From Bacteroidales bacterium (GTDB taxonomy: Bacteria; Bacteroidota; Bacteroidia; Bacteroidales; UBA12077): a stretch of DNA of 36,199 bases. Under the pieces are notes generated by a model, which had not been told where the DNA came from, did not search any database, and saw only the letters and a program-made list of their open reading frames with translations. The position numbers and the translations under genes are program-made. Below are positions 1 to 7,168 of this stretch, in pieces (within the stretch, counting starts at the first letter, position 1; each line of letters starts with the position of its first letter). The stretch lies in assembly GCA_022360575.1 (NCBI GenBank), contig JAKSCO010000182.1, positions 1 to 36,199 of the forward strand. Reading direction: 5' to 3'.

Positions 1-1
1 T

Positions 2-157
2 AAGTGGGGCAAATTAGTTTTTCATCCAATCGAAAACCCTGAAACAATCAACCAACGTAGAGCCGAAATGGGGATGACTACAATAGAAAAAGAAGCAAAA
101 AAATGGAAGATTGAATACAATCCAAATGCAGATGTCAAACTAGAAAAAATACATTAA
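2..157 (+). CDS. C-terminal end of an unidentified protein (5' partial)
   Basis: An open frame runs from the window edge to a TAA at 155-157 and gives 51 residues ending in DVKLEKIH. The fragment is charged and hydrophilic with no signal or membrane segment. It contains FHPIENPETINQRRAEMG followed by an acidic-basic helix. I do not recognise the family. Its last third faintly recalls the tail of the methionine synthase activation domain (a helix ending in EKW followed by a Asn/Pro/Asp stretch), but this is too weak for a call. It is read in the same direction as the gene at 505, about 350 bp upstream of it. Confidence 0.55.
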   Translation, partial: KWGKLVFHPIENPETINQRRAEMGMTTIEKEAKKWKIEYNPNADVKLEKIH

Positions 158-233
158 AAAAAATCTCTCCTCCCACACAAATTATAAAATTCTTCGTATG
201 CAAAATAACAGGCATTAAGCTGAGCCATGCCCC

Positions 234-369
234 GGTCGCTGAGCGCGAGTCGAAGCGCCCGGAATTTACTTGCAATTCCACACCTTGATCATGGTACCTT
301 GAGCGGAGCCGAAAGGTAATCAATAGGGAGTCGAAGGGGAATCCGAAAGGCAATCAATAGGTAGTCAAA
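234..369. repeat. GC-rich interspersed repeat cluster in the 158-504 gap
   Basis: The gene-free stretch 158-504 is AT-rich except for this block. At 234-259 it carries GGTCGCTGAGCG followed by GAGTCGAAGCGCC, a sequence style widely scattered between genes in Bacteroidota. A diverged relative lies at 293-318 (TTGAGCGGAGCCGAAAGG). A 27-bp segment starting CCGAAAGG occurs at 309-335 and again at 343-369 with three mismatches, a 34-bp period. The block can form imperfect hairpins. It is much richer in GC than the flanking DNA, which suggests it arrived as a repeat unit. The 3' part of the gap (370-504) shows only AT-rich sequence. Confidence 0.65.
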
Positions 370-504
370 ACACCCAAAATCAGATATATTTCCTTTTAAA
401 AAACAATAAATAAGAATAAAATACTGCAAATATTTGGTTTTAATCATAATCATTTTGTATTTTCATCAAAACTAAAATTTTATTTACCTTAAAAATTATT
501 AATC

Positions 505-1224
505 ATGTCAAAAAATAGAACTTACAACTGTAAAGATGTTGATATGTTGTTGGCATCAAAAACAATTATCGAATCTCTAAGATCAAACCTTTCCGAGCTA
601 TCCCTGGTTCGTAGCAACTGGACCGAAGAATATGTCAAAAGTACAGCTACAAAAATCGATAACACAATCGAGACATATTTAGGGCTTGATACCAAGAAAG
701 AGTTAAGAAATGCTTCAGCAAACCTTTCGGCCATACAAACCCCTGCAATCCGAGATTTATCTTTCCTAAAAAAACAACTCGAGGTCGACTTTGCTGCCGA
801 AAAACCAAAACTAAAAGAGATGATTAAAAATCTCGGCTTCGAGAAAAATTTCCGTAAAGTTCAAAATAGCGATCAAGAAGGATTAATCGAATTGCTGTAT
901 GCTTTCAAAAAAGGAATGACCGAAGAGTTAAAAACCGAAATAGTTGCTAAAGGAACAAATCCCCAATTAATCGATAGCATTATTGGTTATGCCGATCAAA
1001 TGAGTCAGGCTAATGTATCGCAAGAAACAAAAAAAGAAACATCAAAAGCCGTTACTCAAGAAGCTCGAATCTCTTTCAATCAGATATACACCGAAATCAT
1101 AGGTGTTTGTAAAATAGCAAGCTCATTTTATCAATACGATGCATTAAAAAAAGAACTATTTACTTTCGGTAAAGTATTAAGTAATATGAATGCTCCTCGA
1201 AAAGTAGAAGCTATTAATAAGTAA
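505..1224 (+). CDS. Hypothetical helical protein, 239 aa
   Basis: An ATG-started frame of 239 codons with no signal peptide and no membrane segment. The sequence is almost wholly alpha-helical in character, rich in Lys, Glu, Ser and Asn, with long amphipathic stretches that could form coiled coils (roughly residues 10-60, 90-140 and 170-235). No catalytic motif or cofactor site is visible. It is probably cytoplasmic. It stands alone, with 347 bp of repeat-containing DNA upstream and a tandem array downstream, so context gives no function. Similar uncharacterised proteins occur in Bacteroidota as far as I recall, but I cannot name a family. Confidence 0.75.
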   Translation: MSKNRTYNCKDVDMLLASKTIIESLRSNLSELSLVRSNWTEEYVKSTATKIDNTIETYLGLDTKKELRNASANLSAIQTPAIRDLSFLKKQLEVDFAAEKPKLKEMIKNLGFEKNFRKVQNSDQEGLIELLYAFKKGMTEELKTEIVAKGTNPQLIDSIIGYADQMSQANVSQETKKETSKAVTQEARISFNQIYTEIIGVCKIASSFYQYDALKKELFTFGKVLSNMNAPRKVEAINK

Positions 1225-1304
1225 TACCAAATAAATTTCGAGATCAATCATAAAACAATATTCTGTTAAGGCACAAAACTTTGCGTCTTTCTTTTTATCA
1301 CTCA

Positions 1305-1498
1305 TTTTGATGTTCTTTTGGTATTATATAAGTTGGAGAGGGAATCCTTTCCTTGAAGATAGATGTTCTTTCAGCAAAGATAGATACTCTTTCAGCAGAG
1401 TGGGGAGCTCTCTCAGCAAAGATAGATGCCTTTTCAGCAGAGTGGGGAGCTCTTTTAGCAAAGAAGGGAGCCCTTTTTGATATTCTTTTGGTATTATA
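1305..1498 (+). repeat. 24-bp direct repeats flanking a tandem array
   Basis: TTTTGATGTTC then TTTTGGTATTATA at 1305-1328 recurs at 1475-1498 with one mismatch (GATATTC for GATGTTC), in the same orientation, exactly bracketing the 21-bp array at 1329-1475. The left copy is preceded by TTTGCGTCTTTC at 1281-1292, half of a GACGCAA-type hairpin. Related copies occur at 25207-25219, 25268-25306 (inverted), 35595-35612 (inverted) and 35827-35845. The gene-free stretch 1225-1555 contains only these repeats and AT-rich flanks. Confidence 0.75.
1329..1475 (+). repeat. 21-bp tandem array, seven units
   Basis: Seven consecutive 21-bp units begin at 1329, 1350, 1371, 1392, 1413, 1434 and 1455. Two alternating variants are visible: one contains CAGCAAAGATAGATG, the other CAGCAGAGTGGGGAGCTC. 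Units at 1392 and 1434 are nearly identical, as are those at 1371 and 1413, so the last expansion probably copied a 42-bp pair. One plus-strand frame is open through the array with a seven-residue period (SAKIDxL / SAEWGAL), but there is no ATG or clear ribosome site, so I do not call a gene. Confidence 0.85.
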
Positions 1499-1555
1499 CT
1501 AAAATATAGCGACCATCTTTAAACAAAGATGGTCTGCAATCCAATTCTATTTTAT

Positions 1556-2926
1556 CTATTCTTCTACAATCCATTTGCTATTCTTTTTGTGTTTCTCAAT
1601 AAACTCTATAATTTGAGATTTTGTCATATCAATATCACAATCATAGTCTGGTTTTACTCCATCCGTGGGTTTGTCATCTAAATCTAAACCATAATACGAT
1701 TTATGAGAACACGCACATCTTATTTTCGAATAGGGTAATTTAAAAAATACAATATCACCATATGAATTCTTCTGTCCTCCTGTTTCTTGTCCTATAATTT
1801 TACCCATATCATATTTCTTAAATATTCGTGCAAAATCATCGGCTGATGAGAAAGTGTAATTCGAAACAACAACTGTCACATCTCCTTTGTAATCGAATTG
1901 ATTAAAATGATTATTAAACTTTTCAGTATTTACACGAACACCTTTCTTTCTCCAAAACTCCGGCATAAATGCAAGAAATATTGCTAAATGAGGCTTGCTA
2001 AAAATATATCTATGATAAAACTTCCTTGTTGGCTTCGAAAATTTAGTCTCAGTTCTATCATACGATTGATACTTTATTTTCGATAATCCTGACAACATAT
2101 AATTTCCCAAAATGGTATTCCCCCCTGGATTATTTCTTAAGTCAATAATTAAGTGTTCTTCTGATTCCCGAATAGCTTGATCTATTAAATCAAAGTATTT
2201 TTTAGTATCACCAAAAAGATCTAAAGTCAAATAACCATAATCATTAATCACTTCAAAATCCCCTTCCAGTTCTTTTTCAGCAGCATACCACGTAGGTTTC
2301 GTTCTTCCATTTAGTTTCTTAACTACATCATTCTGCTTATACTTATACAATACCTCAAAACTTTCCATTTTATATAGTAAATACAAGTAAAAAGGCAACT
2401 CTAATTCCATTTTAGAAATCTTATAATATCTTTTTTCACCAGGAATATATGCTAATAAATCATTCTTTATTTTATCAATCGATATTCCATTAATGCTAAT
2501 TAGAGTGGCTCCATCAGGAATTCCTTCATCATTACAACAGATAATATTACCTTCTTTTAGTTTTAATTTCAGAGAAAAAAAGCGACCTGAATTCTTATAA
2601 TACTCTACCAAATTTCCTCGTCCAATATCAGTCCAAGTATGTCCATCTCCTATCAAATTTATGGTAGCAGCAAGTCCTTTAGAATAATCCAACAAAGAAA
2701 CCGAATCATTTATTAAATGATCTAATTTCTGTTCAAACTCTTTCTTCGAGATTTTATGATAAAGATTTGGATGAATTTTTTCTAAGTTATCTTTTAAATA
2801 AACAACCTCTTCTTCTATCTGTTTTTTTGTTAAAATTATTTCCTGAGAAAAAAGATTTATACTCATAAGTAAAAGCATACATATTTTGAAACACCTATTC
2901 TTCAACAGTCGAAACTTTATCCTCAT
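1556..2926 (-). CDS. S41 family (C-terminal-processing-type) peptidase in a RiPP locus
   Basis: A 456-aa secreted protease of the S41/tail-specific family. Residues 1-28 form a signal peptide (basic start, then CMLLLMSINLFS). LIGDGHTW (91-98) is the conserved N-terminal motif of the family. A short PDZ-like segment containing ISINGISI lies near 137-153. The peptidase core holds DLRNNPGG (262-269), and the likely catalytic Ser361 sits in TFSSADDFA; GQETGG follows at 379-384. The start overlaps the end of the radical SAM gene by 32 bp, so the two are almost certainly co-translated. Because it is exported, it could trim the modified peptide in the periplasm or at the surface; this is inference. 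A general S41 role in protein turnover is the alternative. Family call is firm, substrate is not. Confidence 0.88.
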   Translation of the reverse strand: MRIKFRLLKNRCFKICMLLLMSINLFSQEIILTKKQIEEEVVYLKDNLEKIHPNLYHKISKKEFEQKLDHLINDSVSLLDYSKGLAATINLIGDGHTWTDIGRGNLVEYYKNSGRFFSLKLKLKEGNIICCNDEGIPDGATLISINGISIDKIKNDLLAYIPGEKRYYKISKMELELPFYLYLLYKMESFEVLYKYKQNDVVKKLNGRTKPTWYAAEKELEGDFEVINDYGYLTLDLFGDTKKYFDLIDQAIRESEEHLIIDLRNNPGGNTILGNYMLSGLSKIKYQSYDRTETKFSKPTRKFYHRYIFSKPHLAIFLAFMPEFWRKKGVRVNTEKFNNHFNQFDYKGDVTVVVSNYTFSSADDFARIFKKYDMGKIIGQETGGQKNSYGDIVFFKLPYSKIRCACSHKSYYGLDLDDKPTDGVKPDYDCDIDMTKSQIIEFIEKHKKNSKWIVEE

Positions 2927-4217
2927 AATGCTTACTAATAAATTCTTCTAAATTATTTTTAAAGTAAGAACAATAATCAATATTAATATTTTCATATTTC
3001 TTTTGATTTCTTTTATAAGGACAACCTCCTCCCATACATTGAGGCAAAATTTGACAATCTAAACAATCCGGATTCTCAAGAGGATCATTGGCTATAGCAT
3101 ATCTGGTAATGCATTTATAATTCGAAATCTTAACACCAGTATCATTCAAAAAACCTACTTGTCTCTCTTTTATTCCAACATCGTTCCAACACTTATACAA
3201 CTCTCCTTCTGGACCAATAACATAACAAAATAAATTCTCAGCCATACACCTTTGTCCTCCCATATCTGGGAAAAAAGACATAGCTTTTAATCCATGCTTT
3301 TCCTTGGTTTCTCGCAGAAAAGATATTAAGTCTTCTTTCGAAAAAATACAACTATTTATACTCGTACATGCATTTGTCTCTGTAACAATCCCCGGATATA
3401 TTTCTATCCCCGGAAACATCTCTGACAGTTCAGTACAAATGTAAAAGAAATCATCCTGATTTGTTTTGTCTACATTTACCCTAAGTTGTATACCTATTAC
3501 ATCTTTATAATTATCATATAAATATTTAATATTTTCTATGATCGTTTCATAGCTCCTTTTAGTCTTAATATGAGGCCTGCGTTTGTTGTGTTTTTCCCCT
3601 ATTCCGTCAATAGTAATCTGAATCATAGTTATTTTTAGATCACTTAATTCATCAGCAACTTCTTTAGTTAAAAGATAACCGTTCGTAATCAAAGATGACT
3701 CAAACTGAATATTGTTATCTTTCAGTTTTTGAGTTATACTTACAATTCGATCATAAGCAAGTAATGGTTCTCCTCCTAACCAATCTATACTCAAAAATCG
3801 TCTTGATTTCTCAGAGATGATATAATTAATTAATTTTTTCTCAGTTTCATCTGTCATGTATATCGAAGGTCTCTCACTTTCATAACAATATACACAGTTA
3901 AAATTACAATCTAAAGTTGGCAAAATACTAAGACTCTGAACATCCTTAAATGTCCTGTCCAACAACGATTTTAATTTTAATTTATTGATAGTATCTTCTT
4001 GTGTATCTTCAGTAATTATAGAAGCTTCAACTAAGCGAGAGTGTATTTTATGTTCGCCATTATATTCTCCTCTTTCAATTGTTTTTTGCAGATTTTTTAT
4101 GTCCTCATGAACCGCATCATCAATTTCCCACAATGCATTTGACAAACTGTTATAAAGTAATTTCTTTTCCTTGTTATTAAATATAACATTATATTTCGAC
4201 CAATAATATCTATTCAT
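2895..4217 (-). CDS. Radical SAM/SPASM peptide maturase
   Basis: A radical S-adenosylmethionine enzyme with a C-terminal SPASM domain, 440 aa from the ATG at 4217. The cluster motif CNFNCVYC places Cys104, Cys108 and Cys111 (CxxxCxxC) on the SAM-binding 4Fe-4S cluster; WLGGEPLL follows in the usual place. The SPASM part near the C-terminus shows CMAENLFC, then GELYKC, then CLDCQILPQCMGGGC and a last Cys in YCSYF, enough ligands for two auxiliary clusters. The N-terminal approx. 90 residues (SKYNVIF, LLYNSLSNALWEID) resemble the leader-recognition part of peptide-modifying relatives. Such enzymes form thioether or carbon-carbon crosslinks in ribosomal peptides. An upstream in-frame GTG at 4280 would add 21 hydrophobic residues; I prefer ATG because the GTG lies inside a hairpin. 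Confidence 0.9.
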   Translation of the reverse strand: MNRYYWSKYNVIFNNKEKKLLYNSLSNALWEIDDAVHEDIKNLQKTIERGEYNGEHKIHSRLVEASIITEDTQEDTINKLKLKSLLDRTFKDVQSLSILPTLDCNFNCVYCYESERPSIYMTDETEKKLINYIISEKSRRFLSIDWLGGEPLLAYDRIVSITQKLKDNNIQFESSLITNGYLLTKEVADELSDLKITMIQITIDGIGEKHNKRRPHIKTKRSYETIIENIKYLYDNYKDVIGIQLRVNVDKTNQDDFFYICTELSEMFPGIEIYPGIVTETNACTSINSCIFSKEDLISFLRETKEKHGLKAMSFFPDMGGQRCMAENLFCYVIGPEGELYKCWNDVGIKERQVGFLNDTGVKISNYKCITRYAIANDPLENPDCLDCQILPQCMGGGCPYKRNQKKYENINIDYCSYFKNNLEEFISKHYEDKVSTVEE

Positions 4218-4243
4218 CCTATTTATGTAATTAAAAATAAACA

Positions 4244-4640
4244 ATTTCAAAATGTAGGTGATCTTATTTTTAAAAGTCACCTACATCTAAAAAGAGTCTT
4301 GTGTGTTAATATTCTATTTTTGAAATCTCATAGATTCACCCAACATACAGACGTCCCCGGCTTCTACATTTTATATCACACTTTATACGAACTATCATAT
4401 ACAATACAAATAGAACCTCAATGCCTTATGCGACAAAGGAATATTGCAGAATATTTTAATCAGAATTTAACAACCAATTTGCAACAAACATTTCATTTAA
4501 CTTAAATGAAATAAAGCCTATGGTTTTTGCTTTTAATATGTTAGTCTTTACTAGAGTAGATCATTTCAAAATGTAGAGTATTCTTTTTAGAAATAATCTT
4601 TGCATGTTAATACATACTCTATGAAACTTCATTAAGTTCC
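4244..4640. repeat. Duplicated block around the maturase leader (4218-4663 gap)
   Basis: ATTTCAAAATGTAG occurs at 4244-4257 and again, exact, at 4563-4576. Each copy is followed by a hairpin arm and then a diverged stretch sharing TCTT, TGTTAATA and TGAAA landmarks (about 4290-4335 and 4595-4635). The 446-bp gap between precursor and maturase genes therefore holds two degenerate copies of an approx. 80-bp unit, separated by about 220 bp in which I see no precursor-like reading frame on the minus strand. A plus-strand 68-codon frame here looks like noise. Confidence 0.5.
4252..4286 (-). terminator. Hairpin in the leader of the maturase gene
   Basis: ATGTAGGTGA (4252-4261) and TCACCTACAT (4277-4286) form a perfect 10-bp stem with a 15-nt loop. 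On the minus-strand transcript it lies between the precursor and the maturase start at 4217 and is followed by TTTTG, a short U run. It could act as a partial terminator or a processing barrier that keeps precursor mRNA more abundant than enzyme mRNA. The structure is seen; the role is inferred. Confidence 0.5.
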
Positions 4641-4663
4641 TATAGCTTTAAATATTATATTGT

Positions 4664-4915
4664 TTAATATAATACTTCCTCAAATTCTATTGATTGAGCT
4701 ACTATTTCGTCGTCTGGTTTTTGGATTACAGTTCTTCCGTTACAGCCAATTCGAATTACACAACCAATTCGAATGCATCCATTGTGTTTCTTACGACAGA
4801 TACAAATAGCTCCTCCTCTTAGTTGAGCTAATTCCTCTGTAGAGAGACTTTCCATGTGGTTTGCTAACGACATTAGTCCTGTGTTCTCTTTTTCAATAAT
4901 TTTAATTTTATTCAT
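4664..4915 (-). CDS. RiPP precursor peptide with Gly-Gly leader and five-Cys core
   Basis: An 83-aa peptide. Residues 1-35 look like a leader: a charged start, then SLSTEELAQLRGG, a typical Bacteroidales natural-product leader ending in Gly34-Gly35. The following part carries Cys38, Cys40, Cys47, Cys52 and Cys58 (CxC-x6-C-x4-C-x5-C) among Arg and Ile residues. IRIGC is repeated at 48-52 and 54-58, matched in the DNA by CCAATTCGAAT at 4746-4756 and 4764-4774. The tail after residue 61 is acidic and Cys-free (QKPDDEIVAQSIEFEEVLY), so it may be a follower removed later. The maturase gene lies downstream on the same strand. I expect the Cys residues to be modified by the radical SAM enzyme. An AT-only inverted repeat follows the stop codon at about 4651-4673. 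Confidence 0.85.
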   Translation of the reverse strand: MNKIKIIEKENTGLMSLANHMESLSTEELAQLRGGAICICRKKHNGCIRIGCVIRIGCNGRTVIQKPDDEIVAQSIEFEEVLY

Positions 4916-5005
4916 AACTAAATTTTTTAATTAGTAAACATGAAGATTGCGCAATTTCTTCTGGAATAAAGATTTTTAATAAAATTATCAAAAACAAGAC
5001 ATGTA

Positions 5006-5035
5006 CAAAAATTAGCCTGAATGACATAAAACAAA
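5006..5035 (-). promoter_or_regulatory. Candidate promoter of the precursor gene
   Basis: Read on the minus strand: TTTG (5032-5035), 17 nt, then TAATTTTTG (5006-5014), close to the Bacteroidetes -33/-7 consensus TTTG and TAnnTTTG but with one extra base in the -7 box. It lies 91 bp upstream of the precursor start and downstream of the LytTR gene, so the peptide could have its own transcript. Confidence 0.4.
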
Positions 5036-5056
5036 CGATAGAATGCATTATTTGGC

Positions 5057-5608
5057 TTAAATTGGGTAATGAAACTGGTTTATTTTTGTAGCAAAACTGT
5101 GTTTGAAATTACGCGAAATAGATAATTTCTCCCCAGTATCGGTTACTAGATAAGAATCAGTGCTTATCATATATTTATTTACATGCTTAATATTTACTAT
5201 ACAAGAGCGATGTATTTGTATAAATGAATCTTGAGGCAATTTCAGAATTAATTCTTTTATATTATAATTTATTATAAAATTGCTATTAAAGGTGTGAAGC
5301 TTTGTTTTTGTTTGCCATAATTTGAAATAAATGATTTCGTTTAAATTAAGTAGTATTTTAAAAGACCTTGTTTTAAAAACTAATTTTTTCATGAATGTCT
5401 CATTTTGCTGATAATTCAAGATACCCCCGTCCATTAATTTATTCTTAAATATAGGAAAACTTTCTCTGTAAATCCGAATTATTTTCGTATTGATTCGATA
5501 ATTGCCTGAAATTATGACAAATAAATTTTTAGTTCTTTTTCTATTTAAAGAGATTATTGCTTCTTTAATTTCACAGAATATAGAGATACATCTTATTTTC
5601 TGATACAA
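5057..5608 (-). CDS. LytTR-type DNA-binding regulator
   Basis: The frame gives 183 aa, of which residues about 76-180 form a LytTR DNA-binding domain: FKILLNLNEIIYF, then FIQIHRSCIVNIKHVNKY and GEKLSISRNFK are the usual conserved positions. There is no phosphate-acceptor receiver domain. The first 72 residues are basic and not recognisable, so the real start may be Met73 (codon 5390-5392), giving a stand-alone LytTR protein of 111 aa. LytTR regulators commonly control peptide signalling and bacteriocin genes; here it lies directly upstream of the precursor on the same strand, which suggests a local regulator. It begins 35 bp after the glycosyltransferase gene. Confidence 0.82.
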   Translation of the reverse strand: MYQKIRCISIFCEIKEAIISLNRKRTKNLFVIISGNYRINTKIIRIYRESFPIFKNKLMDGGILNYQQNETFMKKLVFKTRSFKILLNLNEIIYFKLWQTKTKLHTFNSNFIINYNIKELILKLPQDSFIQIHRSCIVNIKHVNKYMISTDSYLVTDTGEKLSISRNFKHSFATKINQFHYPI

Positions 5609-5643
5609 AAAACAAAAAAGTTGTTGATATTTTATTCAGAGTA

Positions 5644-6915
5644 TCACTTTGAAAAAGTAATATTTGATAAAGAAAAAATAGTGTCGATAAAACAATTATG
5701 ATTTCTTTCAGCATCAAATTTCTCATTCCCATACAACGAAATAGCTTTCCTTACCGACAAATCCTTAAAACTGTGCATATGGTGCAATCCCATAACAAAA
5801 TCATCCTCCGAAAACGAAGGCTTAAGTAAATATCCCACCTTATTATTAACAGCTTCTGCAATTCCTCCTACATCAGTAGCCAATATCGGAACACCAAAAC
5901 AAAGAGCTTCCATTATCGAAACAGGCATTCCCTCGCTCGACGATGTTGTAACAAAACAATCCACCTTATTATGCTTGTAAAAATCTACTACATCCTTGTT
6001 CGGAAGCACACCATGAAATTTATACTTAATACCCAACCGAGGTAAAAGCTTCCTTGCAAGTTCTTCTATTTCTGCTTGCAGGTTTCCTGCTCCAATATGA
6101 TGCCACGATATATCAACATTTGTGTGTTGTGTTTTATATGCAGCAAGTCCTTTTATAATCAAATCAATTCGTTTAACCCGAAATATATTGCTACACGAAA
6201 GAATCGATAAACAATCCTTTTCGCTATACGAACTTATAATACTTTGTGGTTCTATCCCCAGTGTCGAAACTTGTAACTTCGAGTCCGGGATATTCTGATT
6301 ACTCTTTAAGTAACTTTCTCCTTTCTTCGAAACCGGGAATATCTTTGCAAAATAATCGTATATAGCAAATCGCCGAAAAGGAATATAACATCCCGTATCC
6401 TTCCTGTTCTGAAAAATATCAGTTCCGTGAGCTCGCGATATCAAAGTAAAATCAAAACCTTTCTTCTTTAGCAATGCCCCTGCATAAGCAGCATAATAAA
6501 ACCAATACGAATAAAATATAGTATCCGAATTTAAATACTCCGAATAATAACGCTTTATATATCTCGATATAATCAACGAAAAAGTCGAAGCTGCAATCAA
6601 TTTCCTAAATTTCTGAGGACGAAAAAATATCGAAGGAAATAATCTTAACTCTTTCCAAAAAAAAGGATTAAGTAAAACAATAGGAAAAAAAAGAAATATC
6701 CATTTCTCAAACCGTATCAGTTTGTCTCTTAGTTTAGATTCAATACTACAATTCCTAGGGAGCTCTCGTAAAACTCCGACATTACTAATTATAGGAAAAA
6801 TAACAACATCTACATTTTCTCTTTTTCCCCACTCATCAATTTCTGTTTCAAGAAAAGTCTCTCTGTTGGCAAACGGAAAACTATCAGTAAATAATAAAAC
6901 CTTAATCCTATTCAT
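5644..6915 (-). CDS. GT4 family glycosyltransferase
   Basis: A 423-aa GT-B fold, retaining glycosyltransferase of family 4. The C-terminal nucleotide-sugar-binding half holds SCSNIFRVKRIDLIIKGL (start of the second Rossmann domain), HHIGAGN, and the E-x7-E motif within EGMPVSIMEA, followed by FGVPILATDVGGIAE. The N-terminal half begins with VLLFTDSFPFANRETFLETEI, typical of colanic-acid and exopolysaccharide transferases of this class. No signal peptide; a hydrophobic stretch near 75-90 may attach it to the inner face of the membrane. It probably adds a sugar to a lipid-linked surface glycan. It precedes the LytTR gene by 35 bp, but whether it belongs to the peptide locus is unclear. Confidence 0.88.
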   Translation of the reverse strand: MNRIKVLLFTDSFPFANRETFLETEIDEWGKRENVDVVIFPIISNVGVLRELPRNCSIESKLRDKLIRFEKWIFLFFPIVLLNPFFWKELRLFPSIFFRPQKFRKLIAASTFSLIISRYIKRYYSEYLNSDTIFYSYWFYYAAYAGALLKKKGFDFTLISRAHGTDIFQNRKDTGCYIPFRRFAIYDYFAKIFPVSKKGESYLKSNQNIPDSKLQVSTLGIEPQSIISSYSEKDCLSILSCSNIFRVKRIDLIIKGLAAYKTQHTNVDISWHHIGAGNLQAEIEELARKLLPRLGIKYKFHGVLPNKDVVDFYKHNKVDCFVTTSSSEGMPVSIMEALCFGVPILATDVGGIAEAVNNKVGYLLKPSFSEDDFVMGLHHMHSFKDLSVRKAISLYGNEKFDAERNHNCFIDTIFSLSNITFSK

Positions 6916-7133
6916 AAAAATTATTCCATAAATATTTTTACCAAAGCTACGTTAATTAAAAGTAAAAAGTAAAAAATACACTTATAGTAATTCAATAAAT
7001 AGTAATATTAAGCACGAGTATTGTTTTATATTAAGATTAGAATCAAAACATATTATGGATATTACAACTATTGAATACCAAAATATTTTTCAACCCCTAC
7101 TTACTATATGTTAGAAATGTTGATTATTCATGT

Positions 7134-7141
7134 TATATTTG
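7134..7141 (+). promoter_or_regulatory. Candidate -7 box upstream of the YfhO-type gene
   Basis: TATATTTG fits TAnnTTTG and lies 27 bp before the start codon at 7169. No good TTTG is seen 19-21 nt upstream (only TTAG). The preceding bases GATTATTCATGTTA nearly match a sequence in front of ftsX at 9662-9675. The rest of 6916-7168 is plain AT-rich DNA. Confidence 0.4.
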
Positions 7142-7168
7142 AAAATAAAACAAAATTAATTTAAAGTT

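Noticed and set aside
135..353. 72-codon minus-strand frame over the GC-rich repeat
   Set aside because: Its sequence is read from the interspersed repeat, with no start signal or known motif.
1329..1475. CRISPR array
   Set aside because: Units are contiguous 21-mers with no spacers, and no cas genes are present.
1331..1500. Heptad-repeat peptide encoded by the first 21-bp array
   Set aside because: Any 21-bp repeat free of stops in one unit gives an open seven-residue frame; there is no ATG/GTG/TTG with a ribosome site in a good place.
4215..4280. GTG start of the radical SAM gene at 4280
   Set aside because: It would put a hydrophobic 21-residue segment before the conserved SKYN start and place the start codon inside the hairpin stem.
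4299..4505. 68-codon plus-strand frame in the precursor-maturase gap
   Set aside because: No ribosome site, no recognisable sequence, runs against the operon and lies across the duplicated non-coding unit.
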